In this document: positions 44,234 to 52,288 of the stretch, piece after piece
Numbering within the stretch: the stretch's first letter is position 1
Layout: each line of letters begins with the position of its first letter
Assembly (NCBI RefSeq): GCF_002368075.1
Contig: NZ_AP018314.1
Location: 2,368,596-2,432,595 of the forward strand
Origin: Sphaerospermopsis kisseleviana NIES-73
Lineage (GTDB): Bacteria; Cyanobacteriota; Cyanobacteriia; Cyanobacteriales; Nostocaceae
DNA length: 64,000 nucleotides
Reading direction: 5' to 3'
Position numbers and translations under genes: made by a program
Notes under the pieces: generated by a model
Database searches by the model: none
The model's input: the letters and a program-made list of their open reading frames with translations, nothing else
What the model was told of the DNA's origin: nothing

Positions 44234-44672
44234 ATCTCTTTATGAGCAGGTGAGACAACGCGCTCAATGTCGCTGTGAATACTGTCACTACCCTGAACTT
44301 CTCAGCACAGCACCCCTTTCCATTGACCATCTGCAACCCCAATCTCTGGGAGGTACGGATAGTCCCGATAATCTTGCTCTGGCCTGTCGTCGTTGCAACG
44401 AAAGACGCTACAACTTCACTACAGGTATTGATCCTGATACGGGAAAAGAAACTCCTTTATTTAACCCTCGTCAGCAAATTTGGTCTGAACATTTTATTTG
44501 GACATCTGACGGTTTGTGTATTATTGGTACGACTCCTACAGGAAGGGCAACTTGTGAACGTCTTGATCTAAATGATGAACGTCGAGGAGAAAAATTTATT
44601 CAAAAATCTCGACAAAGATGGGTTGAAAGCGGTCTACATCCTCCTGAAGATGATCCACAAGAATCAGAGTAA
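44220..44672 (+). CDS. HNH endonuclease
   Basis: A 150-residue HNH nuclease. The zinc-finger cysteines CRCEYCHYPE are near residue 20, the catalytic IDHLQPQSLGGTDSPDNLAL carries Asp-His and the Asn of HNH, and CRRCNERR closes the finger. The translation start is set at the ATG at 44220, giving MPIPKSLYEQVRQRAQ; the longer frame upstream encodes a leucine-rich run that shadows the previous gene. It is coupled to the gene at 43985. Target unknown; genes of this kind serve restriction or homing. Confidence 0.87.
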   Translation: MPIPKSLYEQVRQRAQCRCEYCHYPELLSTAPLSIDHLQPQSLGGTDSPDNLALACRRCNERRYNFTTGIDPDTGKETPLFNPRQQIWSEHFIWTSDGLCIIGTTPTGRATCERLDLNDERRGEKFIQKSRQRWVESGLHPPEDDPQESE

Positions 44673-44822
44673 TTTGTGCGATCGCCTCATCCTAAATATC
44701 CAATGATAAAATCAAGACAACTTAAAACCATCCAGTCATAACAAATGCGATCGCACCGTGAGCTTCACTAACCCACAATCATGAAACTTGTGGAAAAATA
44801 GAAATATAAAATTCTCTCTACC

Positions 44823-45047
44823 ATGAAAATTATGAACGCCATAGAACTATTTCCCACCCTGCGAAATCTAACTCGTGCAGATAAGCTAAAAGTCATGCAG
44901 TTTCTAGTATCAGAATTAGCTAAAGATGAAGAACCATCATTAGAACAGGGAGCAACTTATTCTATTGTGTCCCCGCTAAATTCTCATGCTGCTGCACATC
45001 AACTAGCCCAACTACTAGAAGCTGATAAACAAAAGGAACATGAATAA
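44823..45047 (+). CDS. Small protein, possible antitoxin-like
   Basis: A 74-residue protein: MNAIELFPTLRNLTRADKLKVMQFLVSELAKDE, then an acidic, Gln/Ala-rich tail ending EADKQKEHE. The basic helical N-terminus and acidic tail fit an antitoxin, but no toxin follows on the same strand: the next gene converges, 17 bp away. It starts at 44823 or at the Met at 44832. The preceding 44673-44822 is a repeat of the 43985 leader. Confidence 0.5.
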   Translation: MKIMNAIELFPTLRNLTRADKLKVMQFLVSELAKDEEPSLEQGATYSIVSPLNSHAAAHQLAQLLEADKQKEHE

Positions 45048-45064
45048 ACCTCAAAGATTTTCCT

Positions 45065-45409
45065 TTACAGAGGCTCTGGAATTTTAGATGGGATAATTTC
45101 ATCTTTAATATGCTTATGATCTGCGTAGCCCAAATCAGGTTTGTGTTTTGCATTATCATAGCGAAATATTAAGTTGTTTTCATTGTCTTGATAATGGAAT
45201 GAATAAGAGAGCTTTGCTAATGATTCTTGTAGATCAATATGTTCTTTGAAAAATAAGCGACTCCCCCGTAAAAAGCCTAAATTTCCCTGGATAAGCCCGA
45301 CATAGTTTGATCTAGCATCTAAGGAAAAATTAAAAGATATAATCCACCCTTGATTCAGGTATTTTTGAATAACGATAAGAATATCAGCTTGGTAATTGTT
45401 GAGTGACAT
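45065..45409 (-). CDS. TumE-like (DUF6516) toxin-type protein
   Basis: A 114-residue protein. The segment HYQDNENNLIFRYDNAKHKPDLGYADHKHI resembles the FRYDNA.H.P.....HHKH block of DUF6516/TumE RNA-targeting toxins. A TumA-type HTH antitoxin is expected next to it on the same strand, but none is seen: downstream on its strand there is only the convergent 44823 gene, and upstream comes the DUF5615 gene. It may be an orphan toxin or have lost its partner. Confidence 0.65.
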   Translation of the reverse strand: MSLNNYQADILIVIQKYLNQGWIISFNFSLDARSNYVGLIQGNLGFLRGSRLFFKEHIDLQESLAKLSYSFHYQDNENNLIFRYDNAKHKPDLGYADHKHIKDEIIPSKIPEPL

Positions 45410-45448
45410 ATTCTATTTAAGCGATCGCTTTCTAGTATCAAACATTAA

Positions 45449-45790
45449 TTATTTAAAAGCTTCAATCTGATCCAAATAAACATTAATTAACTGATGATCA
45501 GCCACTAAAATTTCAATTTCTGGCCAAACTCTAGACAGAAGTAAGTGAAATTGACGTTTTCGCACATTCCCAAAGCGTAGATGTACTACTTTAGGCGGGA
45601 GTAAATCAACCATCATGCGATCGGAAAAATCTGCATCTTTGGTAACAATTACCAATTTTCTTTCTTTCGCATACTGCCATATTTGGGTATCACTTGGACT
45701 GTTACCTAAGATTGAAACATGGACAATGGGTAAAGATGGAGTAAATTGGATTTTCACGGGTAAATTTTCATCGAATAAAAACCCATTCAT
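45449..45790 (-). CDS. DUF5615 PIN-like toxin
   Basis: A 113-residue PIN-like RNase-fold protein: FLFDENLPVKIQF (first acidic pair DE), SDTQIWQYAKERKLVIVTKDADFSDRM (family TKDADF motif) and VVHLRFGN. The correct start is the ATG at 45790 (MNGFLFDEN), which overlaps the stop of the DUF433 gene by 4 bp; a longer frame upstream lies inside that gene. It is a predicted toxin of a DUF433/DUF5615 pair. Confidence 0.88.
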   Translation of the reverse strand: MNGFLFDENLPVKIQFTPSLPIVHVSILGNSPSDTQIWQYAKERKLVIVTKDADFSDRMMVDLLPPKVVHLRFGNVRKRQFHLLLSRVWPEIEILVADHQLINVYLDQIEAFK

Positions 45791-46011
45791 GCGATTTTTC
45801 TCACTTGATAATGATTCCCCATCAACTTTGCTGCAAATTGAATACAAGCATAAATATCTTCTCGTTGTAGAGAGGGGTACTCTTCCAGAATTTCCTCAAT
45901 TGAATCACCAGCGCCTAAAAACTCCATAATTGTTTGTACAGAAATTCGAGTATTAGTAATAATGGGTCGTCCATTACAAATGTCTGGATGAATAGTGATT
46001 CTACTTTCCAT
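45787..46011 (-). CDS. DUF433 antitoxin
   Basis: A 74-residue protein of the DUF433 family: ITIHPDICNGRPIITNTRISVQTIMEFL, with the typical HPDIxxGxPxIxGTRI block, then DSIEEILEEYPSLQREDIYACI. It is the usual winged-helix-like antitoxin preceding DUF5615 toxins, with an ATGA overlap at 45787-45790. The start ATG at 46011 gives the complete conserved N-terminus. Confidence 0.9.
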   Translation of the reverse strand: MESRITIHPDICNGRPIITNTRISVQTIMEFLGAGDSIEEILEEYPSLQREDIYACIQFAAKLMGNHYQVRKIA

Positions 46012-46369
46012 TTTGGTTACTTCTTGTCGTTACGGATTAATTGTAGCATTTGTCTGATAGCGTGGTGCAAGCTAGATGAGGATTTACAGGATGAGGGATC
46101 TGTTTGTAAATGATGTTGCTAATTTGACGCTGATTAATTGTCTGATAGCGTAGCGTGGCGCAAGCCATATCAGGATTTCCAGGATTTCAGGATTTACAGG
46201 ATGAGGGACTCGGTGGTTAATTGGTGGCGATCGCTCTGGTTGTCTGAATCAGGATTTCCAGGATTTTAGGATTTACAGGATGAGGTTGCTAATTTGATGG
46301 TGATTAATTGGTAGCGATCGCTGTGGGAATTTGTCTGATAGTTGACAGGATATAATTTATCATCGCTTA
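46012..46369. other. Non-coding region of short direct repeats
   Basis: Several copies of AGGATTTCCAGGATTT and GATTTACAGGATGAGG, interleaved with TGTCTGATAGCG and HIP1 octamers. The same units recur at 51320-51365. No gene. Confidence 0.8.
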
Positions 46370-46400
46370 GATCCCCGACTTCTTAGAGAAGTCGGGGATC
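46370..46400. terminator. Hairpin with 14-bp perfect arms
   Basis: GATCCCCGACTTCT, TAG loop, AGAAGTCGGGGATC. A very stable hairpin located between the DUF433 gene start side and the end of the next minus-strand gene, 36 bp past its stop. It has no T-tract. Same palindrome family as 29749-29812. Confidence 0.65.
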
Positions 46401-46436
46401 TGAATACTACTAACCAACTTCAACAAAACAATGAAG

Positions 46437-46712
46437 CTAGACAAAAAAGCTATTAACATTATCAATGTCGCCCAAACCGGGGAATGGACCCGTGTATCCG
46501 GTTAAATTGACCACCAAATCACGATGGGATTGAAACGCAGGAATACCATCATTTATCACCAAGTAAGTTCCGGCAATGCCAGCAGTTGTAACATTGACTA
46601 AGGCTGCACTATTTAGACGTAGAGCCTGATTTCCGACTGACGCTCCATCGGCGTCGGTGAATACATTATTCACAACATCTGCTAAAGTAGCAACGCCATA
46701 ATTTTCTTTCAT
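46437..46712 (-). pseudogene. Orphan bluetail-type C-terminal domain
   Basis: A 91-residue fragment: VATLADVVNNVFTDADGASV, VGNQALRLNSAALVNVTTAG, and GTYLVINDGIPAFQ ... DLVVNLTGYTG. It resembles the C-terminal bluetail domain of cyanobacterial calcium-repeat exoproteins, such as the end of the giant protease at 6235-12915 (RTFVAINNATAGF ... IVELTDFTG). The repeat and catalytic parts are missing, so it is probably a truncated tail. The ATG at 46712 may be used by chance. Confidence 0.65.
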
Positions 46713-46785
46713 ACCTCAAATCAGCAACGCCAAAAACCAAAACTATTGCAGAGAAGTACAATGGAAAGACTCCATGGGTATTTCA

Positions 46786-47076
46786 CTACCTACTTGTACA
46801 CTTAAAAACCTGTCGGTCATATCTATTGGTTGGGGAATAAGAAGATCGGTTTGCAGGAATTGTAGTAATTTCACAAGTTAAATTGTTGAGAGACTTTGTG
46901 TCTAGTTGCAACACGACTGTTTGTGGTAGTTGTCCCGATTGACGCAAACTTTGTGCTATCTCACGCTTAGACGGTAGGTCAGCTTTGGAAGAGTTGACAT
47001 TAACTAAACTTAAACCAAAGACAGTAGATACAGTAATGGCAGAAACAGCGATCGCAGATGATATGATCTTATTCAT
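46786..47076 (-). CDS. Small secreted protein, unknown
   Basis: A 96-residue protein with a signal peptide (KIISSAIAVSAITVSTVFGLSL, likely cleavage around NSSKA-DLPS). The mature part is about 63 residues with two cysteines (CEIT and FKCTSR), which could form a disulfide. No family recognised. A strong start ATG at 47076 has a GGGGGAATTGAC region upstream. Confidence 0.6.
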   Translation of the reverse strand: MNKIISSAIAVSAITVSTVFGLSLVNVNSSKADLPSKREIAQSLRQSGQLPQTVVLQLDTKSLNNLTCEITTIPANRSSYSPTNRYDRQVFKCTSR

Positions 47077-47419
47077 GTCAATTCCCCCGTTTGAATAACG
47101 TACAAATTCTTATTGGGAGTAAATGCAGATAAATATGAAATTTACTACCCGACCCACAATAAAATTACGATAGTTTTAAAACATACTGACTTTAATACGC
47201 CCAAAAGAGGATGTCAAGACCTCAAAAGTATGTAAAAGCGGTAAAAAGTCTCTAAAAGTAATATCTTGTCACCAGTAAAAATTCTCACCAACCATTAGTC
47301 AAAAATTTATATCCTGTACTAAACCCGCGAAGATGGGTTTTGTCTGTGTAGTTTCACTAGAAGATGTATTAAAACCATGATAGACTTTTAAAAAGTCTTG
47401 ACTTGAAGGGGATCGAGTA

Positions 47420-47509
47420 GTGTTAAATATTGAACAGATAATTGAAATTGCAGATAACCAAATCTTTGAGCATCAAGGACAGCATCTCAATGATTTACAA
47501 AGAGCTCAC
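47420..47509 (+). pseudogene. N-terminal remnant of a vMAP/STAND-type protein
   Basis: From a GTG at 47420 the frame reads VLNIEQIIEIADNQIFEHQG, then QHLNDLQRA. This is the standard N-terminal domain found before NB-ARC-WD40 regulators in cyanobacteria (MNIEEAL...VF...GKHL.DLQ..I type). It is cut after about 30 codons by the start of the secreted NTF2-like gene, which overlaps it in another frame. Confidence 0.7.
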
Positions 47510-48092
47510 CGCTGCTGCTATGGCCTTGTTAGCTGCTACTCCGTCAATAGCTCAAGCTCAAGTTAATAACATCATCCTTAATTCCAACTCATCAACCCCC
47601 TCAACTTCAGTAGTCAATATGACCATCACTGAGTCTGAAGTTCTGGCAGCCCAAAAAGCCTGGGGAGATGCATTAGTCGCCATCTCCACCACCTACGATC
47701 AGAAGGGAAAAGCCGCAGCTAAGGCATTAGCCGAGAAGATTATTGATCAAGCCTATGGTTATCAGATGGGTGCAGTGCTGTTCAAGCCAACTTTGACAAA
47801 AGCACCACAGACTTTCCGCACAACACGCCAAGGTGCATTGGCTTATTTCGTGGGCGACGATTCTTCTTTCCCTAATGATACTGGCTTTGCCCTCAACGGA
47901 TGGCGAAAGGTAGAAATTCGCAACGCTGGAATCTTCATTGTTGGTAATGTAGCTACAACAATGGGCAATGTCTTAATTACTGACAAGACTGGTAAAGTAA
48001 CCACAGTGGACAAAACCTGGAAGTTCATCAAGGATACCAATGGTAAACTGCGTATTGTAGTACACCATTCCTCCCTGCCCTACAAAGATTAA
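47490..48092 (+). CDS. Secreted NTF2/SnoaL-like protein (copy 1)
   Basis: A 200-residue protein with a signal peptide (MIYKELTAAAMALLAATPSI, cut near AQA) and a mature part of the NTF2-like fold type. Seen: ESEVLAAQKAWGDALVAIST, DQAYGYQMGAVLFKPTLTKA, WRKVEIRNAGIFI and a C-terminal KTWKFIKDTNGKLRIVVHHS. It is almost the same as the gene at 52289-52915. Homologues are sometimes labelled as phosphoribosyl-AMP cyclohydrolase, but no HisI metal motifs are present. The ATG at 47490 is used here. Its 5' part overlaps the STAND remnant, so its leader was probably captured from it. Confidence 0.75.
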   Translation: MIYKELTAAAMALLAATPSIAQAQVNNIILNSNSSTPSTSVVNMTITESEVLAAQKAWGDALVAISTTYDQKGKAAAKALAEKIIDQAYGYQMGAVLFKPTLTKAPQTFRTTRQGALAYFVGDDSSFPNDTGFALNGWRKVEIRNAGIFIVGNVATTMGNVLITDKTGKVTTVDKTWKFIKDTNGKLRIVVHHSSLPYKD

Positions 48093-48228
48093 AATCACCT
48101 GTTTCATCAGAAAAATAGCAGGTTGGTGAAACTAAACATAAATCACTGTAGAGATATAGAGATGTTCCATAGGTAAGAACTCTCTTCTCTACATTCTGTG
48201 CAATATTCTGTGCAATTATGATGTCTAT

Positions 48229-48787
48229 TAGACATCTCCAAAATAGAATGTATTAATTTGTCATAAGTTGTAGGGGCGAAGCATTTGGGCGATAATTTAA
48301 CGGAAAAATCAGACATCTAGATATTCCATAAGCTTCGCCCTGCCCCCATAAATAAGTTCCATAATTTCTTTTCTGGAGGTGTCTATTATAGCAGGAGTCA
48401 GGAGTCAGAAGTCAGGAGTAAGACCCTATTAGACATCTCCAAAATAGAATGTATTAATTTGTCATAAGTTGTAGGGGCGAAGCATTTGGGCGATAATTTA
48501 ACGGAAAAATCAGACATCTAGATATTCCATAAGCTTCGCCCTGCCCCCATAAATAAGTTCCATAATTTCTTTTCTGGAGGTGTCTATTATAGCAGGAGTC
48601 AGGAGTCAGAAGTCAGGAGTAAGACCCTATTAGACATCTCCAAAATAGAATGTATTAATTTGTCATAAGTTGTAGGGGCGAAGCATTTGGGCGATAATTT
48701 AACGGAAAAATCAGACATCTAGATATTCCAAATGCTTCGCCCTGCCCCCATAAATAAGTTCCATAATTTCTTTTCTGGAGGTGTCTA
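48229..48787 (+). repeat. Three tandem 157-bp MITE units with 44-bp spacers (201-bp period)
   Basis: Units at 48229-48385, 48430-48586 and 48631-48787 are nearly identical. Each has TAGACATCTCCA and TGGAGGTGTCTA ends and a GGGCGAAGCATTTGGGCG ... CTTCGCCC core. Units 1 and 2 differ from unit 3 at the core (AAGCTTCG versus AATGCTTCG). The 44-bp spacers contain AGGAGTCAGAAGTCAGGAG. No gene is present between 48093 and 48981. Confidence 0.93.
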
Positions 48788-48981
48788 TTGGGTTGAGAGT
48801 TTCATGATTTATTGATGTCCTAACTGCTCTGTCTACGGCTATAAAACTGTCAACCAGGATAGGTAAAAATTAGCACCTTTGCCAACTCAAAAAGTGTGAC
48901 ATTTGCATTGTGTTATGCGATCGCCAAATTATCAAATTAATTAAGTATTAATTCAAAAAAAGCGATCGCCTGATCAATTAA

Positions 48982-49235
48982 TTATCTACTGTAATCGCAG
49001 ACTTGAGGAGGAACTTGACCTGATAAAAGTCCAGTCACTTTAAAAGGTTGTGCAGAACTTGTGGGATCAAAAGAAATCAAAGAAGCATCAATCACCTTAA
49101 AATCACCAGGTGCATTTAAACGCCATAATTTTGGAGTGTCATTAACAAGAATACTGCTGGATCTTAAATCTTTCTAAAGAAATGCAATCATCAACATAAC
49201 CAGCCAGTGAATCAAGAAAAAATATTAAATTTGTA
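48982..49235 (-). pseudogene. Frameshifted C-terminal gene remnant
   Basis: The minus strand reads LDSLAGYVDDCISLERFK in one frame, then after a frameshift SSILVNDTPKLWRLNAPGDF, KVIDASLISFDPTSSAQPFK and VTGLLSGQVPPQVCDYSR, then a stop at 48982. The sequence looks genuinely coding in both parts. No family recognised, and no start is found. Confidence 0.5.
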
Positions 49236-49269
49236 GCTATAATCAAAACAAACTTCTCAAAATTCTGAT

Positions 49270-49854
49270 ATGATAGCCATTCCCCAAAAACAGCCAAAAA
49301 TGACCTTTGAGGAATATCTCAGATGGGAACTTAACCAAGATATTCGCTATGAATACATCAACGGCGAAGTTTTCGCCATGACTGGTGGTACAATTCCCCA
49401 TAATGATATTGCTCTCAATCTTTACAGACCTTTATATTCTCATGTCCATCCTCAAGGTTGTCGAGTCAACGTATCAGATGTCAAAGTACAAGTTAATCCC
49501 AACAGCATCTACTTCTATCCTGATCTTGTTGTTAGTTGTCACCATGAAGATATCAACGCTCGCAAATTTATTCAACATCCGCAATTAATTGTAGAGGTGC
49601 TTTCTCCCAGTACAACCAATAAAGATAAAGGAGAAAAATTCAGATATTATTTAACAATTCCCTCCCTACAAGAATATATTTTAATTGATTCGGAAAGAAT
49701 ATATGTTGAGCGTTATTGTCGAGGAGAAGGGAGAATGTGGCTTTACTATCCCTACACGACTGGAGATATAATTACATTATCAAGCATTGAATTTGAATTT
49801 CCCATTGAATTATTATATGAAGGTGTAGAATTAGAGACAGAAACAGAAAATTAA
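49270..49854 (+). CDS. Uma2 family putative endonuclease (element copy 2)
   Basis: A 194-residue Uma2 protein, complete. MTFEEYLRWELNQDIRYEYINGEVFAMTGG at the start, FYPDLVVSCH (catalytic Asp), LIVEVLSPSTTNKDKGEKFRYYLTIPSLQEYILID with the Glu and Lys. It is probably a soluble nuclease of unknown target. It is followed by a hypothetical gene 34 bp later, so the two may be co-transcribed. Confidence 0.9.
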   Translation: MIAIPQKQPKMTFEEYLRWELNQDIRYEYINGEVFAMTGGTIPHNDIALNLYRPLYSHVHPQGCRVNVSDVKVQVNPNSIYFYPDLVVSCHHEDINARKFIQHPQLIVEVLSPSTTNKDKGEKFRYYLTIPSLQEYILIDSERIYVERYCRGEGRMWLYYPYTTGDIITLSSIEFEFPIELLYEGVELETETEN

Positions 49855-49887
49855 ACTCGAATCTTAAATCTAGAAACAAAGGAGAAC

Positions 49888-50475
49888 ATGAAAATTATGT
49901 CCAAGCGTAAAAAAAGCAACCTGCAATGGATTAAAGAAACCCTCGAACTAGATCCAAACCATCACTGGGAAGGACCTGAAGATTATAAAATATTTGTCGC
50001 TGGTAGGGGTGCAGTGCGGTTTAATGTTCCCCAAGATTGGGTATTTGAACCAAAAGAAAAATCCTTTAAATTCACAGATAAAAAACCACCTAATGATGAT
50101 TGTTGTTTAGAAATTTCCTATAATCATTTACCCCCCAATGATTGGACATTATTCCCCCTCAAACGCACCTTAAAAAAAATCATAGAAGATGATAAGCGTG
50201 ATGTCATTGAAACAGGGGAAATCATACAAGTTAAACGCCAAACAGCAAAAATCATGTGGGGACAAATTAAATTTATTGATACCCAAGCAGAACCTAGAGA
50301 AGCATATTCTAGAATTTGTGTAGGTTTAGGTTCTAATATTCAATGTTTAATTACCTTTGATTATTGGGCGGATCAAGCAGAACAATTAACACCTGTTTGG
50401 GATGAAGTAATGCGGAGTTTAACACTAGGTTTATATATTCGTGATCCGCGCACTGGTTTAGCTTTTCCTGATTAA
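49888..50475 (+). CDS. Conserved cyanobacterial protein, unknown
   Basis: A 195-residue soluble protein. MKIMSKRKKSNLQWIKETLE at the start (the Met at 49897 is an alternative), GAVRFNVPQDWVFEP, LEISYNHLPPNDWTLFP and TPVWDEVMRSLTLGLYIRDPRTGLAFPD. The VRFNVPQDW ... VWDEVMRSL pattern resembles DcrB/PsbP-like small proteins, though I cannot assign a family. Its place 34 bp after a Uma2 gene suggests an operon. Confidence 0.65.
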   Translation: MKIMSKRKKSNLQWIKETLELDPNHHWEGPEDYKIFVAGRGAVRFNVPQDWVFEPKEKSFKFTDKKPPNDDCCLEISYNHLPPNDWTLFPLKRTLKKIIEDDKRDVIETGEIIQVKRQTAKIMWGQIKFIDTQAEPREAYSRICVGLGSNIQCLITFDYWADQAEQLTPVWDEVMRSLTLGLYIRDPRTGLAFPD

Positions 50476-50702
50476 AGGAAAACAAAAGAATATGAAGATT
50501 TCCACCAAGAAAGAATTATGAAAATCTCTCTTAAAACCTCATTTCTCTGTGTTCTCTGTGGTTCGTTTATTTCTTAACTTTTGCCTAAAGGTGTGTCAGA
50601 TTATAATCAGATGATAAAGATTATAAATTTAATCATTTTCTTACTAACTTATCTGTTTTACACACCTTACCAACTTAAACATAATTTAAAAATCAACTAA
50701 AA

Positions 50703-51278
50703 CTAACTTTCTATTTCTTCCTCAGTAAAAACAGGAGGCCATAATTCAGAAATAGGTAATTCCCAACCTGGTAAAAGTTCAGGAATAGTTAAAACATCAT
50801 TGTTGTTAAAAACGACCGGTTCACCTTGAGAACGATAAACTGTAACAGTTTCTTCATCAGGATCAATTAAAATTCCCACCACTGCACCCAAATTAATAAA
50901 ATTGATAACTTTTTTTTCTAAGGTTTTAATTCTATCACTTTGAGATTTAATTTCTACTACTAAATCAGGCACAAGTTCACCAAAATAACGGGGACTTTGA
51001 CGCAACCTTGCAGCACGCACAAAAGAAACATCGGGAGCGGTTAAATTGCTATCTGGTAAAATAAAACCACCCGCAGAATCAAAAACTCTTCCTAAACGAC
51101 GGGGATAAACCCAGTTAGCTAATAGTCGGCTAAAAAGAATACCTATTTCACTAGATACAATATCCGAAGGACCCACGATAGAAATGCTCCCGTTTTCTAA
51201 TTCTAGATCATAATCTAAACCAGCCTCATTGATTGCACTTTGTAGTTTTTCCACATCTTTAATTGTCATGATGGGCAT
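50703..51278 (-). CDS. Uma2 family putative endonuclease (element copy 3)
   Basis: A 191-residue Uma2 protein on the opposite strand. Seen: YDLELENGSISIVGPSDIVS, APDVSFVRAARL (catalytic Asp), PDLVVEIKSQSDRIKTLEKKVINFINLGAVVGILIDPDEETV (Glu, Lys). It belongs to a different Uma2 subgroup from copies 1 and 2. A start at MTIKDVEKLQ (51269) is possible instead of MPIMTIK. The downstream 50476-50702 holds no gene. Confidence 0.88.
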   Translation of the reverse strand: MPIMTIKDVEKLQSAINEAGLDYDLELENGSISIVGPSDIVSSEIGILFSRLLANWVYPRRLGRVFDSAGGFILPDSNLTAPDVSFVRAARLRQSPRYFGELVPDLVVEIKSQSDRIKTLEKKVINFINLGAVVGILIDPDEETVTVYRSQGEPVVFNNNDVLTIPELLPGWELPISELWPPVFTEEEIES

Positions 51279-51466
51279 AGTTTTTTACTCCTTGTGGTGA
51301 TTTGTTAATTGTAGCATTTGTCTGAATCAGGATGTCCAGGATTTGAGGATTTACAGGATGTGATTTATTGTTTTTTAAATAATGTTGGGTTGTATTGTTG
51401 CTTAACCCAAGTTACAGACTAAAAATTTTATCCTTTGTGCTTTCAACGCTCGTTTATTAAAACAAA

Positions 51467-51787
51467 CTATAAGTTCTGATTTATATAATCATAATGCTTT
51501 TTGGACATTTCTCCTGACAATATACTCATATCACAAAAATCCTCTTCCGATATGTTTGCAGGAATACGATGAATAGACTGACATATTTGTAACCAGTTAT
51601 CTTCATAATTCATATTCAATCCATTGGTTTTATTAAGCAAGAAAACAAACGAATACCAACCAAACTTTATATATTTATGAACATGAGGAAATCTAAACAA
51701 TTCTGCATTTATGATTCCAAACCTTTGTTTAGCATGAATGGTTGTATTACGATATGGAACGGGAAAAACTATGTTGGGAAGAGACAA
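51467..51787 (-). CDS. Hypothetical protein, possibly decayed
   Basis: A 106-residue frame, MSLPNIVFPVPYRNTTIHAK ... WLQICQSIHRIPANISEEDF and SGEMSKKHYDYINQNL. Aromatic-rich, with coherent composition but no recognised family. Its 5' end overlaps, on the other strand, a coding-like fragment at 51754-51895. It is poorly supported as a working gene. Confidence 0.35.
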   Translation of the reverse strand: MSLPNIVFPVPYRNTTIHAKQRFGIINAELFRFPHVHKYIKFGWYSFVFLLNKTNGLNMNYEDNWLQICQSIHRIPANISEEDFCDMSILSGEMSKKHYDYINQNL

Positions 51788-51895
51788 GTTTAAAACATTT
51801 ACAAGAAAGAGGAGTTGATACAGGTTTGACAGATTATATCTGTGAAATTGAGGAACGATTAGCTACTATTATTTTATCTGAATGAGTTATAGTGC
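51754..51895 (+). pseudogene. C-terminal fragment of an unknown cyanobacterial gene
   Basis: A 46-codon frame reads MEREKLCWEETSLKHLQERG, then VDTGLTDYICEIEERLATII. The ATIILSE-stop ending and the TGLTDYI...IEERL pattern look like the tail of a common cyanobacterial helical protein. The rest of that gene is not in front of it, so I treat it as a remnant. Confidence 0.45.
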
Positions 51896-51975
51896 AAGCG
51901 CACTTTCCCAAATACTCAATGATAAAATCAATAAAACTAAAGATAATTTACCAATGACAACTACACTCGTTGCAT

Positions 51976-52060
51976 AGAACCGTAATTTAAGTGTAATTTA
52001 AGTGTAATTTAAGTGTAATTTAAGTATAATTTAAGTATAATTTAAGTATAATTATTTTAT
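51976..52060. repeat. 11-bp tandem repeat (TAATTTAAGTG/A)
   Basis: Seven or eight units of TAATTTAAGTR follow the decayed gene start at 51955 (ATG ACA ACT ACA CTC GTT GCA TAG). The rest of 51896-52288 is AT-rich and holds the likely promoter of the 52289 gene. Confidence 0.85.
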
Positions 52061-52288
52061 CTGAGTGAAGAAAATTATTGAATTGAGAGCGATCGCACTT
52101 CCCAAACCCCAATAAGCAATACTTTTCTTTGGAAAACCTAGATTAACCATGAGACACCAAGTAAACCAAAGATTAGATTAACTTATATATACCAAATTAT
52201 ATCCCAATATCAATATCAATGTAATTTATTGACATAATGTGGTTGAATGTAATGTTATAGTGTTATAAAAAATAGCTGTTTATTAAGT

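Noticed and set aside
47442-47489. TTG start for the secreted NTF2-like gene
   Set aside because: It would place a hydrophilic stretch before the signal peptide and overlap the STAND remnant; the ATG at 47490 fits better.
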